A stretch of 64,000 nt of DNA, from NCBI RefSeq assembly GCF_002259405.1, contig NZ_NPFW01000023.1, positions 62,001 through 126,000 on the forward strand. Reading direction: 5' to 3'. A program made the position numbers and the translations under genes. Of the stretch, positions 45,179-54,204 are shown piece by piece. The notes beneath the pieces were generated by a model. That model was given only the letters and a program-made list of their open reading frames with translations. It did not search any database and was not told the origin of the DNA. How positions within the stretch are numbered: position 1 is the stretch's first letter; each line of letters opens with the position of its first letter. This DNA is from Rhodococcus sp. 14-2483-1-2. Its GTDB lineage: Bacteria; Actinomycetota; Actinomycetes; Mycobacteriales; Mycobacteriaceae.

Positions 45179-45828
45179 GCGTGGAAACCCTCGTCAACGC
45201 GGGCGGTGTGCGGATCGAGCGGGTCGTCACCTCGGGGGTGTTCGCCCTCGACGGCGGCACCTGGGAGGTCGAGAACAACATCTACCTCATCGGTGACGAC
45301 ACCGACGTCGTGGTCATCGACGCCGCCCACACCGCAGCGCCGATCATCGAGGCCGTCGCCGGACGCCACGTCAACGCCGTCATCTGCACCCACGGCCACA
45401 ACGACCACGTCACCGTCGCTCCCGAACTGGGACACGAGCTTCACGCGCCGATTCTGCTGCACCCCGGTGACGACGTCCTGTGGAAGCAGACGCACCCCGA
45501 TACCGCGCATTGGACTCTCGACGACAGTCAGCGGATCGCCGCGGCCGGCACCGACATCGAGGTCATCCACACTCCCGGGCATTCCCCGGGATCGGTGTGC
45601 CTTTATCTCCCCGAGGTCGGTGTCATGTTCTCCGGAGACACCCTCTTCTCCGGCGGCCCCGGTGCCACCGGGCGGTCGTACTCGGACTTCCCCACCATCA
45701 TCGGATCGATTCGTGACCGGCTCTTCGCCCTCCCCGAGGAGACCACCGTGCTGACCGGGCATGGCGATGGCACCACAATCGCGGCCGAAGCGCCCTACCT
45801 CGCCGATTGGATTTCGCGCGGCTACTGA
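45175..45828 (+). CDS. MBL-fold hydrolase partner of MscR
   Basis: 217-residue metallo-beta-lactamase-fold protein. The metal motif THGHNDH (H73, H75, D77, H78), the later His in HTPGHSPGS, Asp in FSGDTLF and final His in LTGHGDG complete a binuclear site. In actinobacteria this gene commonly follows mscR and may hydrolyse S-formylmycothiol; that role is inferred from context. The GTG overlaps the mscR stop (GTGA). Confidence 0.9.
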   Translation: MSVETLVNAGGVRIERVVTSGVFALDGGTWEVENNIYLIGDDTDVVVIDAAHTAAPIIEAVAGRHVNAVICTHGHNDHVTVAPELGHELHAPILLHPGDDVLWKQTHPDTAHWTLDDSQRIAAAGTDIEVIHTPGHSPGSVCLYLPEVGVMFSGDTLFSGGPGATGRSYSDFPTIIGSIRDRLFALPEETTVLTGHGDGTTIAAEAPYLADWISRGY

Positions 45829-46202
45829 TCTGGCAGCTTGTTCTGAAGCAGAGAAGCACGGTGGGATCTACTTGCGCGTCGGACGCGACCCGGTCAAGCT
45901 TGGGCCGAACTCGATGATTGCCGGTTACGAGCTCCTACAGATGTGGGCGTCGGTTCAGGCTGCGCGCAGTCTTGTCGAGTCTTCGTCGGCGAACTCAAGT
46001 ACTTCGATAGTATGTGTCATTTGATCGCAGACGCACGAACGCATTCGACGTTCTGGAGCCAGAGAACGCGGGATGCACGCATCGGCCGTCGGTTTCCTGC
46101 GTTGCCAGGCGGACGCTCGCTAAGTGATCGCCAATCGCTGCGGGCGAGAAGGGTATGACGCGCAACACTGCCGGGTCATGCGTTCCGTCTTGGTCTGTCG
46201 AG
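45829..46202. other. Intergenic region without recognisable gene
   Basis: About 370 bases between convergent mscR/MBL and folP. No trusted frame or strong hairpin seen. Confidence 0.45.
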
Positions 46203-47126
46203 CTAGAAGTGACGACCGACCCGTAGTGCCGAACTACGACCGCGCGACAGATCATCCCATTTACGTTGCACAGCGAGGGCATCCCTGGCGGCGGCGACAT
46301 CGTGCGTCCGTATGATTGAAGCACCACCTCGAGATGCCACCAGGGTGTGCAAGGCAGTTGTAGCACTGTCGCGATGGGCGGCAGGGCGATTCGAAACCTC
46401 GCGTAGAAAGCTCTTCCGACTCGCTCCGATCACAACCGGTAGCCCTAACGAATCTGCTAGTAGCGGAAGCTGTTCGAGAATTTGCCAGTTCAACTCCGGG
46501 TCTTTCCCGAATCCGATTCCCGGATCAACGAAGAGTTGTTCGGCACCGACCCCTGAACGAAGAGAGTGCTCGACTGTTGCCTTCAGTTCTTCGATGACAG
46601 CACGAACATCGAAAACTGTACGAGTGGATGTGCGGGGAAGGTATCGCCGCCAGTGGCCGATGACGAACTGCACCCCGCTTGCCGCCACCACGGAATGCAT
46701 CCGTGAATCAGCGAACCCGCCAGAAACGTCGTTGATCATGGAGGCACCTCGCTCGACGGCGCATTCCGCCACGTCTGCGCGCATGGTGTCGATCGAAAGG
46801 CGTGCGCTTGTATTCGCAGCGACCCAATCGATAATTGGCAGCACGCGCCTGCATTCTTCCTCTGCGTCGATTCGATGTGCTCCGGGACGCGTTGATTCTC
46901 CACCTATGTCGATTATGTCGACATCTTCATCCAACAGATGGTGAATGTGCGTGGTCGCTCTTCCCAGGTCGAGGTATCTACGGCCGTCACTGAACGAGTC
47001 TGGAGTGACATTGACGATGCCCATCAGCTGCAGATGCAGCCGGTTCGAGTCCGCATGCGATGAGCCTGTGTGTGACTTTTCGGCGAACGGCGCGCGATCC
47101 GAGCTAGGAAGGTCCGGTGCCGACAT
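46203..47126 (-). CDS. folP: Dihydropteroate synthase
   Basis: 307-residue folate-biosynthesis enzyme joining p-aminobenzoate to the pterin. Signatures are MGIVNVTPDSFSDG (residues 35-48), DIGGESTRPGA, the INDVSGG loop and DPGIGFGKD. Probably an accessory copy: it overlaps folD by 23 bases and ends the long operon that also carries the hydantoinase/carboxylase-like genes, not the usual folE-folP-folB-folK set. It may raise the tetrahydrofolate supply for the LigM-like demethylase of the same regulon. Confidence 0.93.
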   Translation of the reverse strand: MSAPDLPSSDRAPFAEKSHTGSSHADSNRLHLQLMGIVNVTPDSFSDGRRYLDLGRATTHIHHLLDEDVDIIDIGGESTRPGAHRIDAEEECRRVLPIIDWVAANTSARLSIDTMRADVAECAVERGASMINDVSGGFADSRMHSVVAASGVQFVIGHWRRYLPRTSTRTVFDVRAVIEELKATVEHSLRSGVGAEQLFVDPGIGFGKDPELNWQILEQLPLLADSLGLPVVIGASRKSFLREVSNRPAAHRDSATTALHTLVASRGGASIIRTHDVAAARDALAVQRKWDDLSRGRSSALRVGRHF

Positions 47127-47997
47127 CTGCCACTGCTGACGTCGACCGTTGAAGTTTGGCTGCTGCGAGCGTATTTCGCATGAGCTCCACTATTGTCATC
47201 GGACCTACACCACCTGGAACAGGAGTGGCGAAAGCGGCATGTCCGAGGAGTTCGTCGTAACGTGTATCCCCACGCAAGCGACCGTCGACACGGTGGATGC
47301 CGACATCGACGACAACCGCTCCTCGGCGGATGTCAGTAGCGCCGATCAAACCTGGTTGCCCGGCGGCCACAACTACAACGCGAGCTCGGTTCAGCACACG
47401 TGCGGTATTCACCGACCTGGAATGGAGAACTGTGACAGTTGCGTCTCGTGCTGTAAGCATCTGCGCAAGTGGCCTCCCGACCAAATCGGATCGTCCCACG
47501 ACGACGGCCTCGGTACCAGAGAGTTCGATACCGTAATGATCGAGGAGTGTGATCACCCCGGAGGGGGTGCAAGGCCGCAATCCTGGGCGTCCACGATTGA
47601 GCAGTCCGGCACTGGTGGTGGTAAGACCGTCGACATCCTTATCCCAAGGAATCAGGTCGATGACTGCAGCTGCCTCCACCCCATCGGGCAGGGGCAGCTG
47701 GACAAGAATTCCGGCGACGTCCGAATTATTTGCCAGCGATTCGACCACCGCACAGACATCGGCAGTACTGGCTCCGGCAGGAAGGTGATGATGTATATCA
47801 GCAAGCCCAACCGATGCCGCAGTTTTCCGTTTGTTGCGTACGTACACTTCCGAGGCTGGGTCGTCTCCGACCAGTATGGTGGCTAGGGCGGGTTGCCTGC
47901 CAGTGGCCGAGACGAAGGAAGCCACGCTCTCAGACACCTCTTCGCGCACGCTTGCTGCGACGGCCCTCCCATCGATGACCACGGTGTCCAGTGTCAT
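47104..47997 (-). CDS. folD: Methylene-THF dehydrogenase / methenyl-THF cyclohydrolase
   Basis: 297-residue bifunctional enzyme. Catalytic Lys lies in YVRNKRKTAASVG, the folate/NADP loop is VQLPLPDG, the Rossmann motif is VVVGRSDLVGRPLA, and TPVPGGVGPMTIVELM closes the protein. It oxidises C1 units on tetrahydrofolate. ATG 47997 has GGAAGG upstream; ATG 48015 is in frame. It follows hyuA by 72 bases, which ties C1-folate metabolism to this catabolic operon. Confidence 0.94.
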   Translation of the reverse strand: MTLDTVVIDGRAVAASVREEVSESVASFVSATGRQPALATILVGDDPASEVYVRNKRKTAASVGLADIHHHLPAGASTADVCAVVESLANNSDVAGILVQLPLPDGVEAAAVIDLIPWDKDVDGLTTTSAGLLNRGRPGLRPCTPSGVITLLDHYGIELSGTEAVVVGRSDLVGRPLAQMLTARDATVTVLHSRSVNTARVLNRARVVVVAAGQPGLIGATDIRRGAVVVDVGIHRVDGRLRGDTRYDELLGHAAFATPVPGGVGPMTIVELMRNTLAAAKLQRSTSAVADVGTGPS

Positions 47998-48069
47998 AGT
48001 TCCATCACCTTCCATCGCATTGTTCTGCTCATGGAGATCAGCCCACCTACCTGTCGTGCGGCGAACGAT

Positions 48070-50169
48070 TCAGATCGACAGGACTAAATTGCCCAAATTG
48101 TCCATCCGTGCGGTCTGCCCCGGTCGGACGACGACCACAGTGTCGGGAAGTTGCAATAGCATCGGTCCCGTCATCTCGTCGTCGATCCGCCCGGACTGCA
48201 AGCTGATGACCGGTGTCTGAACTCGTTCGCCGAGCTCCGACCAGTAGACCGATCGGCTCGACCGAGTCACGCCGACAGCTGGAGCGGCGAATGGCTGCGA
48301 CGCACGTTCTAGAGCCCCTTTCGCTCGAATGACGAAACCCGTCAGCGTGACGCCGCCCGCCCGATGTCCCGCACCCTCGCCGTGAAGGGTGTCGTAAGTG
48401 CGGCCGAAGTCGTCAACGATCTGTTCCATGGCGGCTTGGTCGAAAGAGCCTTCTTGGATGGGTAGCTCGATTGTGTGCAGTTGTGTTGTGTATTTGACTT
48501 TGATCGATCGCTCGATCCGCATCTCGGGGTCGTCGAAACCCTCGCTGGCGAGCAGTTCGTGAGCGTGCTTCTCGAGGCGTGAGAAGGTTTCTGCGAAGTG
48601 CTCAGGCGGGCAAGGCAGGGTCATGCTTTCCCAATGCTGAACGACGTGCACCATGTCGGAGACCGTAGCCCCGTACGCACACCAAGCGGAGGCCATGTCG
48701 ACCAGTGGAACGACGAGTGTTCGCACTCCCACGTCACGTGCGACGGCTGCGCCGTGGACCGGCCCTCCGCCTCCGTAGGCGAATACGGTGAACTCACGCG
48801 GGTCGAATCCCCGTTGCACGCTCATCCTTCGCAGGAGGTCGGCCATTTTCGCGTCGATGATGCGGTTGATGCCGGCGGCGGCCTGCTCGATCGACATTCC
48901 CAGCGGTTCGCTGATCGTGGCTATGGCTTTCCGTGCGGCCGTGACGTCGAGTCGTCGTTCGCCGTGTAGAAATGCATCGGGGTCGACGATGCCGAGTACC
49001 ACGTCTGCGTCGGTCACGGTCGGTTCGGTTCCGCCGCGGCCGTAACAGGCAGGGCCGGGAAGCGCGCCGGCTGATCGTGGTCCGACTTGCAATTCTCCTG
49101 CACTGTCGATCCAGGCAACGCTACCGCCGCCGGCCCCCACGGTGTCGACATACACCATGGGAAGCGCCACTTGGAACCGTTCTAGTGTCGAGACGTCGCG
49201 TAGGTCGGGGCGGTGATCTCGAATGACGCTCACATCGAAGGACGTACCGCCCATGTCGGCGACGATCAGATCCGGTCGGCCCATCGCGTCGGCCATATGT
49301 GCGCTGCCCAGCAGCCCGCTGACCGGACCGGAGTGGACGGTACGTACAGGTGCCAGACGCACCTCGTCGCCAGTGATGGCCCCACCCGCGGCCTGAGCGA
49401 ACAGCAGCCTCCCGTAGTAGCCGAGATCCGCTGCCCTACGCTCGATTCGGTCGACGTAGTCGATCATCAACGGGCCGATATAGGCGTTGACGATGCCCGC
49501 CATGGTGCGTTCGTATTCACCCACGTAGGGCGAGACGGATGCAGCAGCGGTCACGAACACTCCCGGATGGCGTGCGGCGATGAGGTCTGCTGCTCTGCGC
49601 TCGTGTGTGTCGTTACGTACCGACCACAGGAAGCTGATTGCTATGGCTTGGGCACCTGCTTCGACTAGCTCGTCGGCCGCTGCCACCACCCCGACTTCGT
49701 CGAGAGGAACGACGACCCGGCCTCGGAAGTCTATTCGCTCGTGTACTTCCCGAATCAGTGCGCGGGGTACCAGGAATTCGGGCTTGTCCGAGCCGGGGAG
49801 GTCCCAGATTTGGTCCGGATCGATTCCGACGAGACGCCCTTCGCCTTTCATGATGAGGCTCGCGTCGCCGTGGCCGGTCGTGGTGACGAGCCCAACTTGC
49901 GCGCCGCTGCGTTCGATGAGCGCGTTGGTCCCTGTCGTCGTTCCATGGATCAAGAGGCGACAACGTTGGAGTGCGGTGTGCAAATCGAGTCCGACTCTGT
50001 TTCCTGCGTCTTCGATGGATGCGAAGAAGCCTTCCGACCGGTCGTGTGGTGTAGTCGGTGATTTGCCGGGCGCTGAGCGTCCATCTGGCAGGACGATCGC
50101 GCAGTCGGTGAAAGTACCGCCGATGTCGACGCCGATAACCAGGTCCTGGGTAGATGTGGTGGAGTTCAT
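48070..50169 (-). CDS. Hydantoinase/oxoprolinase A-type ATP-dependent subunit
   Basis: 699 residues with the actin-like ATPase fold of the HyuA / acetone and acetophenone carboxylase beta family. The N-terminus is VIGVDIGGTFTDCAIVLPDG; inner motifs are IHGTTTGTNALIERSGAQVG, DMGGTSFDVSVI and AYGGGGPVHGAA. It uses ATP to activate a carbonyl or amide group with its HyuB partner. It could be a hydantoinase, a lactamase or a carboxylase; the gamma-type zinc domain on its partner favours the carboxylase reading. It overlaps hyuB by 4 bases. Confidence 0.88.
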   Translation of the reverse strand: MNSTTSTQDLVIGVDIGGTFTDCAIVLPDGRSAPGKSPTTPHDRSEGFFASIEDAGNRVGLDLHTALQRCRLLIHGTTTGTNALIERSGAQVGLVTTTGHGDASLIMKGEGRLVGIDPDQIWDLPGSDKPEFLVPRALIREVHERIDFRGRVVVPLDEVGVVAAADELVEAGAQAIAISFLWSVRNDTHERRAADLIAARHPGVFVTAAASVSPYVGEYERTMAGIVNAYIGPLMIDYVDRIERRAADLGYYGRLLFAQAAGGAITGDEVRLAPVRTVHSGPVSGLLGSAHMADAMGRPDLIVADMGGTSFDVSVIRDHRPDLRDVSTLERFQVALPMVYVDTVGAGGGSVAWIDSAGELQVGPRSAGALPGPACYGRGGTEPTVTDADVVLGIVDPDAFLHGERRLDVTAARKAIATISEPLGMSIEQAAAGINRIIDAKMADLLRRMSVQRGFDPREFTVFAYGGGGPVHGAAVARDVGVRTLVVPLVDMASAWCAYGATVSDMVHVVQHWESMTLPCPPEHFAETFSRLEKHAHELLASEGFDDPEMRIERSIKVKYTTQLHTIELPIQEGSFDQAAMEQIVDDFGRTYDTLHGEGAGHRAGGVTLTGFVIRAKGALERASQPFAAPAVGVTRSSRSVYWSELGERVQTPVISLQSGRIDDEMTGPMLLQLPDTVVVVRPGQTARMDNLGNLVLSI

Positions 50170-52559
50170 CGTCTGTCTCCTACGGCGACGAGCGCGTCGA
50201 GTTGGATAGGGGTCGGGATAGGTTCGTCCATGGTGCAGAAATCTTGCAGTAGCAGCGCGCCGCAGTTAGGGCAAAGGTACTGGCGCACAACGATCGAGGG
50301 ATCGCCGAAAGCCTTTGGATCGAGATACCGTGGTGGGTCGATGTCCTGAGGTGCAACTTGTTTGACCCCTGCACCGGCGACGTGCGAGTCGGTCGCGGGT
50401 CCGAGCCAGACAGCGCACCTGCCGCACGACCACCCAAGTGCGGTATCGACCCTAATCAGGTCGACGGGACCTGCAGCTCCAAGCAGAACTTTTTCGATCT
50501 TGCCGGTGGGCGCTGGTCTCGGCATCGGTGCCTGATAGTCGGGGTGTGTAAGCCGGTTGTTCCGTATACGCGAGCGTGCTGTTGCGGTACCGGGCTCGTC
50601 GTAATCGCCGCTGGAGGTGAAAACGATGCCCCAGACTCGCTCGGCCGCCTCTCGGCTGATGTGACCGTCTCGGATGTCGTCCAATATTCGCTCTCCCTCG
50701 CGGTCGAGGGGATCGCCGTATCCGCCGCCGGCGCTGTATTCGGCGATCAGAGCAGTTCCGGGGGCCAGTGGCATGAATGCGGACTGCGGATGTACCCGCA
50801 CAGGATCGGCACCTGCTTCGATGAGCTGCTCGCGCGATCCAGGCATCCGGCCCGCCGAGATCGACGCTGTAACGGCACCGTCTCGGGTTTTCAATTGGTT
50901 CCCGCTGGAGCCGAAGTACCCGCCGGCCAATCCTGTGGCCATGTTGGCACCGGGTTCGACGAAGACCAGTTGAGCGAAGCTGAGGAACGCGTCGTGAGGC
51001 ATCCACGCGGCCTCGACGCCGTTCCCGCCCCGCCACCGACCGGGGCCGCCGCTGTCGATCTTTTCCCGGCGGTACAGGGCGAGTCCGACTCCTTCACTTT
51101 CGTAATCTTCGACGTTGCCGGCGGAGGTTCCCAGCATGTGCCAGGAACCGCCGGAATTGATGCCGTCCCGGTCGGGGAACGCCCCGATAGCTCCTGCCAT
51201 CAGTGCGCCGTGTACAGATCCGGGCGGCGCGATCAAATGCATCTGCTGGTCCATTCCGAACGACACGTCTGCCATCGGCATCGAGAATCCGCCCGCGGCG
51301 GATGCGCGGCGTCGGAGTTCGGGGGGAGCGGCGAGAAGCATCTGAGATACGACGAGTCCGGCGATGTTCATTGTGGTCACGGCGCTGTAGATGGCGGAGG
51401 TGGCGGCCGGCGGGTTAGCGGCATTGCGGGTGCCGAAAGTCGGCTCGAACATCACGTGGTCTGCGACCCCCGCCAGGCAACCGCGCTGGTCCCAGGCGAG
51501 GGCTGCCGCCAGCGCAGATACAATGCCCGAACGCAGTACCGAATAGGTGGAGTTGCCCGGTCCCGACTGCGGAGACGTGCCGTCGTTGCGGCAGGTGATG
51601 TGGCGTCCTTGCTTCTGAATCGTGAGTACCTCGCGGTGCGACACACGGTCGACTCCGGTTGCTCCGGTGGCGAACGAGCGTTGGGTCCAGGTGCCGTCGG
51701 GGATCAGGTCGAGCCGGTCGCCTACAACGCGTGAGGCGGCGGCGATCATTTTGCGCATCGCACCTTTCACGGTCGCTGCGCTCTGTTCCTCGACGAGCTC
51801 ACGAATTCGGGTGGTCATAGCCCTCACGCCCGCAATGCCGCTGTTGATGTTGAGACGGAGTGTCTCGGAGTCGCGACCTTGGTGTACCCACATCGAGATG
51901 ACGTCGGAGCGTACGACTCCCCGATCTGCGATCTTGACCGGTGGTGTCGCGGCCCCGTCCTCGAAGCGGTCTCGTGCGTGAACGGCCCAGCCTCCAGCAT
52001 CTACGCCACCGAGGTCTCCCATGTGGAGGGCGTTGTACGCCCACGCGAAGAGTCGACCGTCGACGAACACCGGTGCGAACACAGCGGTGTCGGGTTGCTG
52101 CCCGGCAGCAACAAAAGGACTGTTCTGAAGGAAAATGTCGCCTTCTTGGATACCCGGGTCTTCGCTGCGATATTCGAGCGTCCACTTGACCACGAGGTCC
52201 GCGAGGGTCGAGAAGACCTGAACAGTCGGACTGACCACGACTATTTCACCGTCTTCGGTCAGCAGTGCCGTGGCGAAGTCTTTCGAGTAGACGACGGGAG
52301 CAGAACCGGTAACTCGTTGAATGATGTCGCCGTGTTCGACGTTCATGTGCCACAGCCTCGACCTGAGCACCTGGTAGGTGATGGGGTCCACAGACAGGTC
52401 GGCCTCATCGTGAAGGTTCAGGCTCGCCGAGATCGCCAGTTCTGGACGCGGAATGTAAGAGGCGTGGATACCGTCCAATCGAACCCCGTCATATGCAACG
52501 AAGTCGATTTGAGGATTGCGGACGACTCCGTCGTCGGTTGCGTAGTGGAAAGATGTCAT
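50166..52559 (-). CDS. Hydantoinase B-type subunit fused to acetone-carboxylase-gamma-like zinc domain
   Basis: 797 residues. The first ~690 match HyuB / carboxylase alpha (ADLSVDPITYQVLRSRLWHM, VYSKDFATALLTEDGEIVVV, GGSWHMLGTSAGNVEDYESE, GGGYGDPLDREGERILDDI). The last ~85 form a two-knuckle zinc ribbon (SCGRC and CPNCGALL) arranged like the small gamma subunit of acetone carboxylases, which is normally a separate protein. Start ATG 52559; an extension to 52712 overlaps the SDR. Together with the A subunit it should form an ATP-dependent carboxylase or amidohydrolase. Confidence 0.86.
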   Translation of the reverse strand: MTSFHYATDDGVVRNPQIDFVAYDGVRLDGIHASYIPRPELAISASLNLHDEADLSVDPITYQVLRSRLWHMNVEHGDIIQRVTGSAPVVYSKDFATALLTEDGEIVVVSPTVQVFSTLADLVVKWTLEYRSEDPGIQEGDIFLQNSPFVAAGQQPDTAVFAPVFVDGRLFAWAYNALHMGDLGGVDAGGWAVHARDRFEDGAATPPVKIADRGVVRSDVISMWVHQGRDSETLRLNINSGIAGVRAMTTRIRELVEEQSAATVKGAMRKMIAAASRVVGDRLDLIPDGTWTQRSFATGATGVDRVSHREVLTIQKQGRHITCRNDGTSPQSGPGNSTYSVLRSGIVSALAAALAWDQRGCLAGVADHVMFEPTFGTRNAANPPAATSAIYSAVTTMNIAGLVVSQMLLAAPPELRRRASAAGGFSMPMADVSFGMDQQMHLIAPPGSVHGALMAGAIGAFPDRDGINSGGSWHMLGTSAGNVEDYESEGVGLALYRREKIDSGGPGRWRGGNGVEAAWMPHDAFLSFAQLVFVEPGANMATGLAGGYFGSSGNQLKTRDGAVTASISAGRMPGSREQLIEAGADPVRVHPQSAFMPLAPGTALIAEYSAGGGYGDPLDREGERILDDIRDGHISREAAERVWGIVFTSSGDYDEPGTATARSRIRNNRLTHPDYQAPMPRPAPTGKIEKVLLGAAGPVDLIRVDTALGWSCGRCAVWLGPATDSHVAGAGVKQVAPQDIDPPRYLDPKAFGDPSIVVRQYLCPNCGALLLQDFCTMDEPIPTPIQLDALVAVGDRR

Positions 52560-52669
52560 CGGGTGACCACCATTTCTTCGCTGTTCTCGGCGCAGGTGTT
52601 GGGGAGGAACCGAGACCGGAGGACAGTCTCGACGGAACGAAAGTTGGCGCAGTCGCGGTTGTTCGGTGT

Positions 52670-53509
52670 TCAGAACGTGCGAACTGGAGGTGGCGTGTTT
52701 TCGACCATCCACGCGCGGCGCTGTTCGAGGTGGTGTAGAGCCTGTTCGGGATGGGTGAGCACGTAGAATTGGTTATCTTTGACTGCGCTCAATACTTGCT
52801 CGGCGACCTCCGACGGCTCCAAGCCCAGCTCGTTGACCTTCTGCGCCGTGCCGGCGAGCAGCGATGTGCGAAAGTCGAGGCTGCCGCTCGGCGGGACATC
52901 CGAGGGGCGGTTACGGTCCGATTCCGCCATGCGGGTTCGGATCGGGCCTGGAACGAGGAGAGACACCCCAATGTGTTCGGAGTGTGAGCGCAATTCGATC
53001 TCCAGGCACTCCGAGAGAGCGAGTACCGCGAACTTTGAGACGCAATAGGGCGTCATCGTCGGTGCACCGGTACCGAAGGCCGACAACGACGCGGTATTGA
53101 CGATGTGTCCCTCCTCCTGCTCACGAAGGAGGGGCAGAAAGACTCGACAACCGTTCAACACACCAGCGAAGTTCACCCCCATCACCCAATCCCACACTTT
53201 CGGATCGATGTCGCTGAACCATCCACCGCCTTCGACCCCGGCGTTGTTGCATACCAAATGCACTCCGCCGAATTTGTCGACCGCTGCGGCGGCGAGTGCT
53301 TCGACCGAAGAAAGGTCGGACACGTCGGTCCGAACACCCAAGACCTCACCGACGGCGTCCAATTGCGCAATGGCCGAGTCGATGGCGGACTGTTCGATGT
53401 CGGCAATCACCACTTTCATACCGGCACGCAGGAAGCGCTCCGCGAGTGCGTAGCCGATACCACTGGCCCCGCCGGTAACGACTGCCACACGATCCGTGAA
53501 CGACTTCAT
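52670..53509 (-). CDS. Short-chain dehydrogenase/reductase (SDR 1)
   Basis: 279-residue NAD(P) oxidoreductase. Cofactor motif TGGASGIG is at 12-19, NNAG at 88-91, and the catalytic Tyr155 and Lys159 are in TPYCVSKFA. Substrate unknown; an alcohol/ketone conversion before or after the carboxylase step would fit. ATG 53509 follows AAGGAG and overlaps the cyclase stop by 4 bases. Confidence 0.9.
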   Translation of the reverse strand: MKSFTDRVAVVTGGASGIGYALAERFLRAGMKVVIADIEQSAIDSAIAQLDAVGEVLGVRTDVSDLSSVEALAAAAVDKFGGVHLVCNNAGVEGGGWFSDIDPKVWDWVMGVNFAGVLNGCRVFLPLLREQEEGHIVNTASLSAFGTGAPTMTPYCVSKFAVLALSECLEIELRSHSEHIGVSLLVPGPIRTRMAESDRNRPSDVPPSGSLDFRTSLLAGTAQKVNELGLEPSEVAEQVLSAVKDNQFYVLTHPEQALHHLEQRRAWMVENTPPPVRTF

Positions 53510-54204
53510 TGTCGAGCTCCTTGTGTTTGTGCACTGGTGATGCTCCGCACCAACGGAACAACCGGCGACCCGTCGCCCCCTCGGATGGGGAGCGGCGTCA
53601 TTATGATTTCCACGCGCTGCCTGGCGAACGAGCCCAGCTGTGGTCCGAGGTTCTCTACGATCAACACGTCGTTGCCGAGCAGCTCCACATGAACGGGAAA
53701 ACCGAACCCGTCCGGTCGAAGCGCCACCGGCATGTCTGGTGTGACGACATCGAACCCGACCAACGAAGCACCGCGCTCGACGAAGTAACGAGCGGCTTCC
53801 AGCGAAAGGTAGGGATGAAGCCCGTACTCGGGTGTCCCGAACTTCTCGGCGTAGCCGAAACTGATCAACGCCATCTCTCCTGGTCGGAGGCCAGGGTCGG
53901 CAGCGCGCACCGCCTCGACACCGATCTCGACCGGTCCGTCGGCAAGCAGCGAAAACACGACCGCGGTGCCGAGAAAGCGCTCTGGTGGATAGTCGTCGAG
54001 CGTTTGTGCATTGGGAAACAGGTGAATGGGAACATCCAGGTGGGTGCCGATGTGGCTTGTCATGGCAATCTCCGTGATGCGCCCCACCACCCCGTCTGTT
54101 ACTGGAGTGTCGTGAGGGGTGAAGCTGCACGGCCAGCTTGCGCGGGCGCGGGGTAACCCATCTTCGAGGGGATGAGCCAGCGATACCCAGCGTGTTTCGG
54201 TCAT
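53506..54204 (-). CDS. Cyclase-family metal-dependent hydrolase
   Basis: 232 residues of the kynurenine formamidase-like cyclase family. The metal-site motif SHIGTHLDVPIH (H51, H55, D57, H61) is complete. Such enzymes hydrolyse formamides, lactones or related groups. Overlaps both neighbours by 4 bases, so it belongs to the operon. Exact substrate cannot be told. Confidence 0.88.
   Translation of the reverse strand: MTETRWVSLAHPLEDGLPRARASWPCSFTPHDTPVTDGVVGRITEIAMTSHIGTHLDVPIHLFPNAQTLDDYPPERFLGTAVVFSLLADGPVEIGVEAVRAADPGLRPGEMALISFGYAEKFGTPEYGLHPYLSLEAARYFVERGASLVGFDVVTPDMPVALRPDGFGFPVHVELLGNDVLIVENLGPQLGSFARQRVEIIMTPLPIRGGDGSPVVPLVRSITSAQTQGARQ

Noticed and set aside
44368..45828. 486-codon frame overlapping mscR and in frame with the MBL gene
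   Set aside because: The upstream half is an Arg-rich out-of-frame reading of mscR; the real MBL start is the GTG at 45175.
45761..46024. Frame with GGIYLRVGRDPVKLGPNSMI
   Set aside because: Overlaps the MBL end out of frame and matches no family.
50358..51734. A 458-codon plus-strand frame
   Set aside because: Antisense shadow of the hyuB-like gene, composition typical of antisense (Gly/Arg/Val rich), no ribosome site.
48070..52559. Assignment as a true hydantoinase (hyuA/hyuB)
   Set aside because: Family membership is clear, but the gamma-type zinc tail and the CoA/C-C cleavage context make the hydantoin reading no better than a carboxylase; no gene symbol given.
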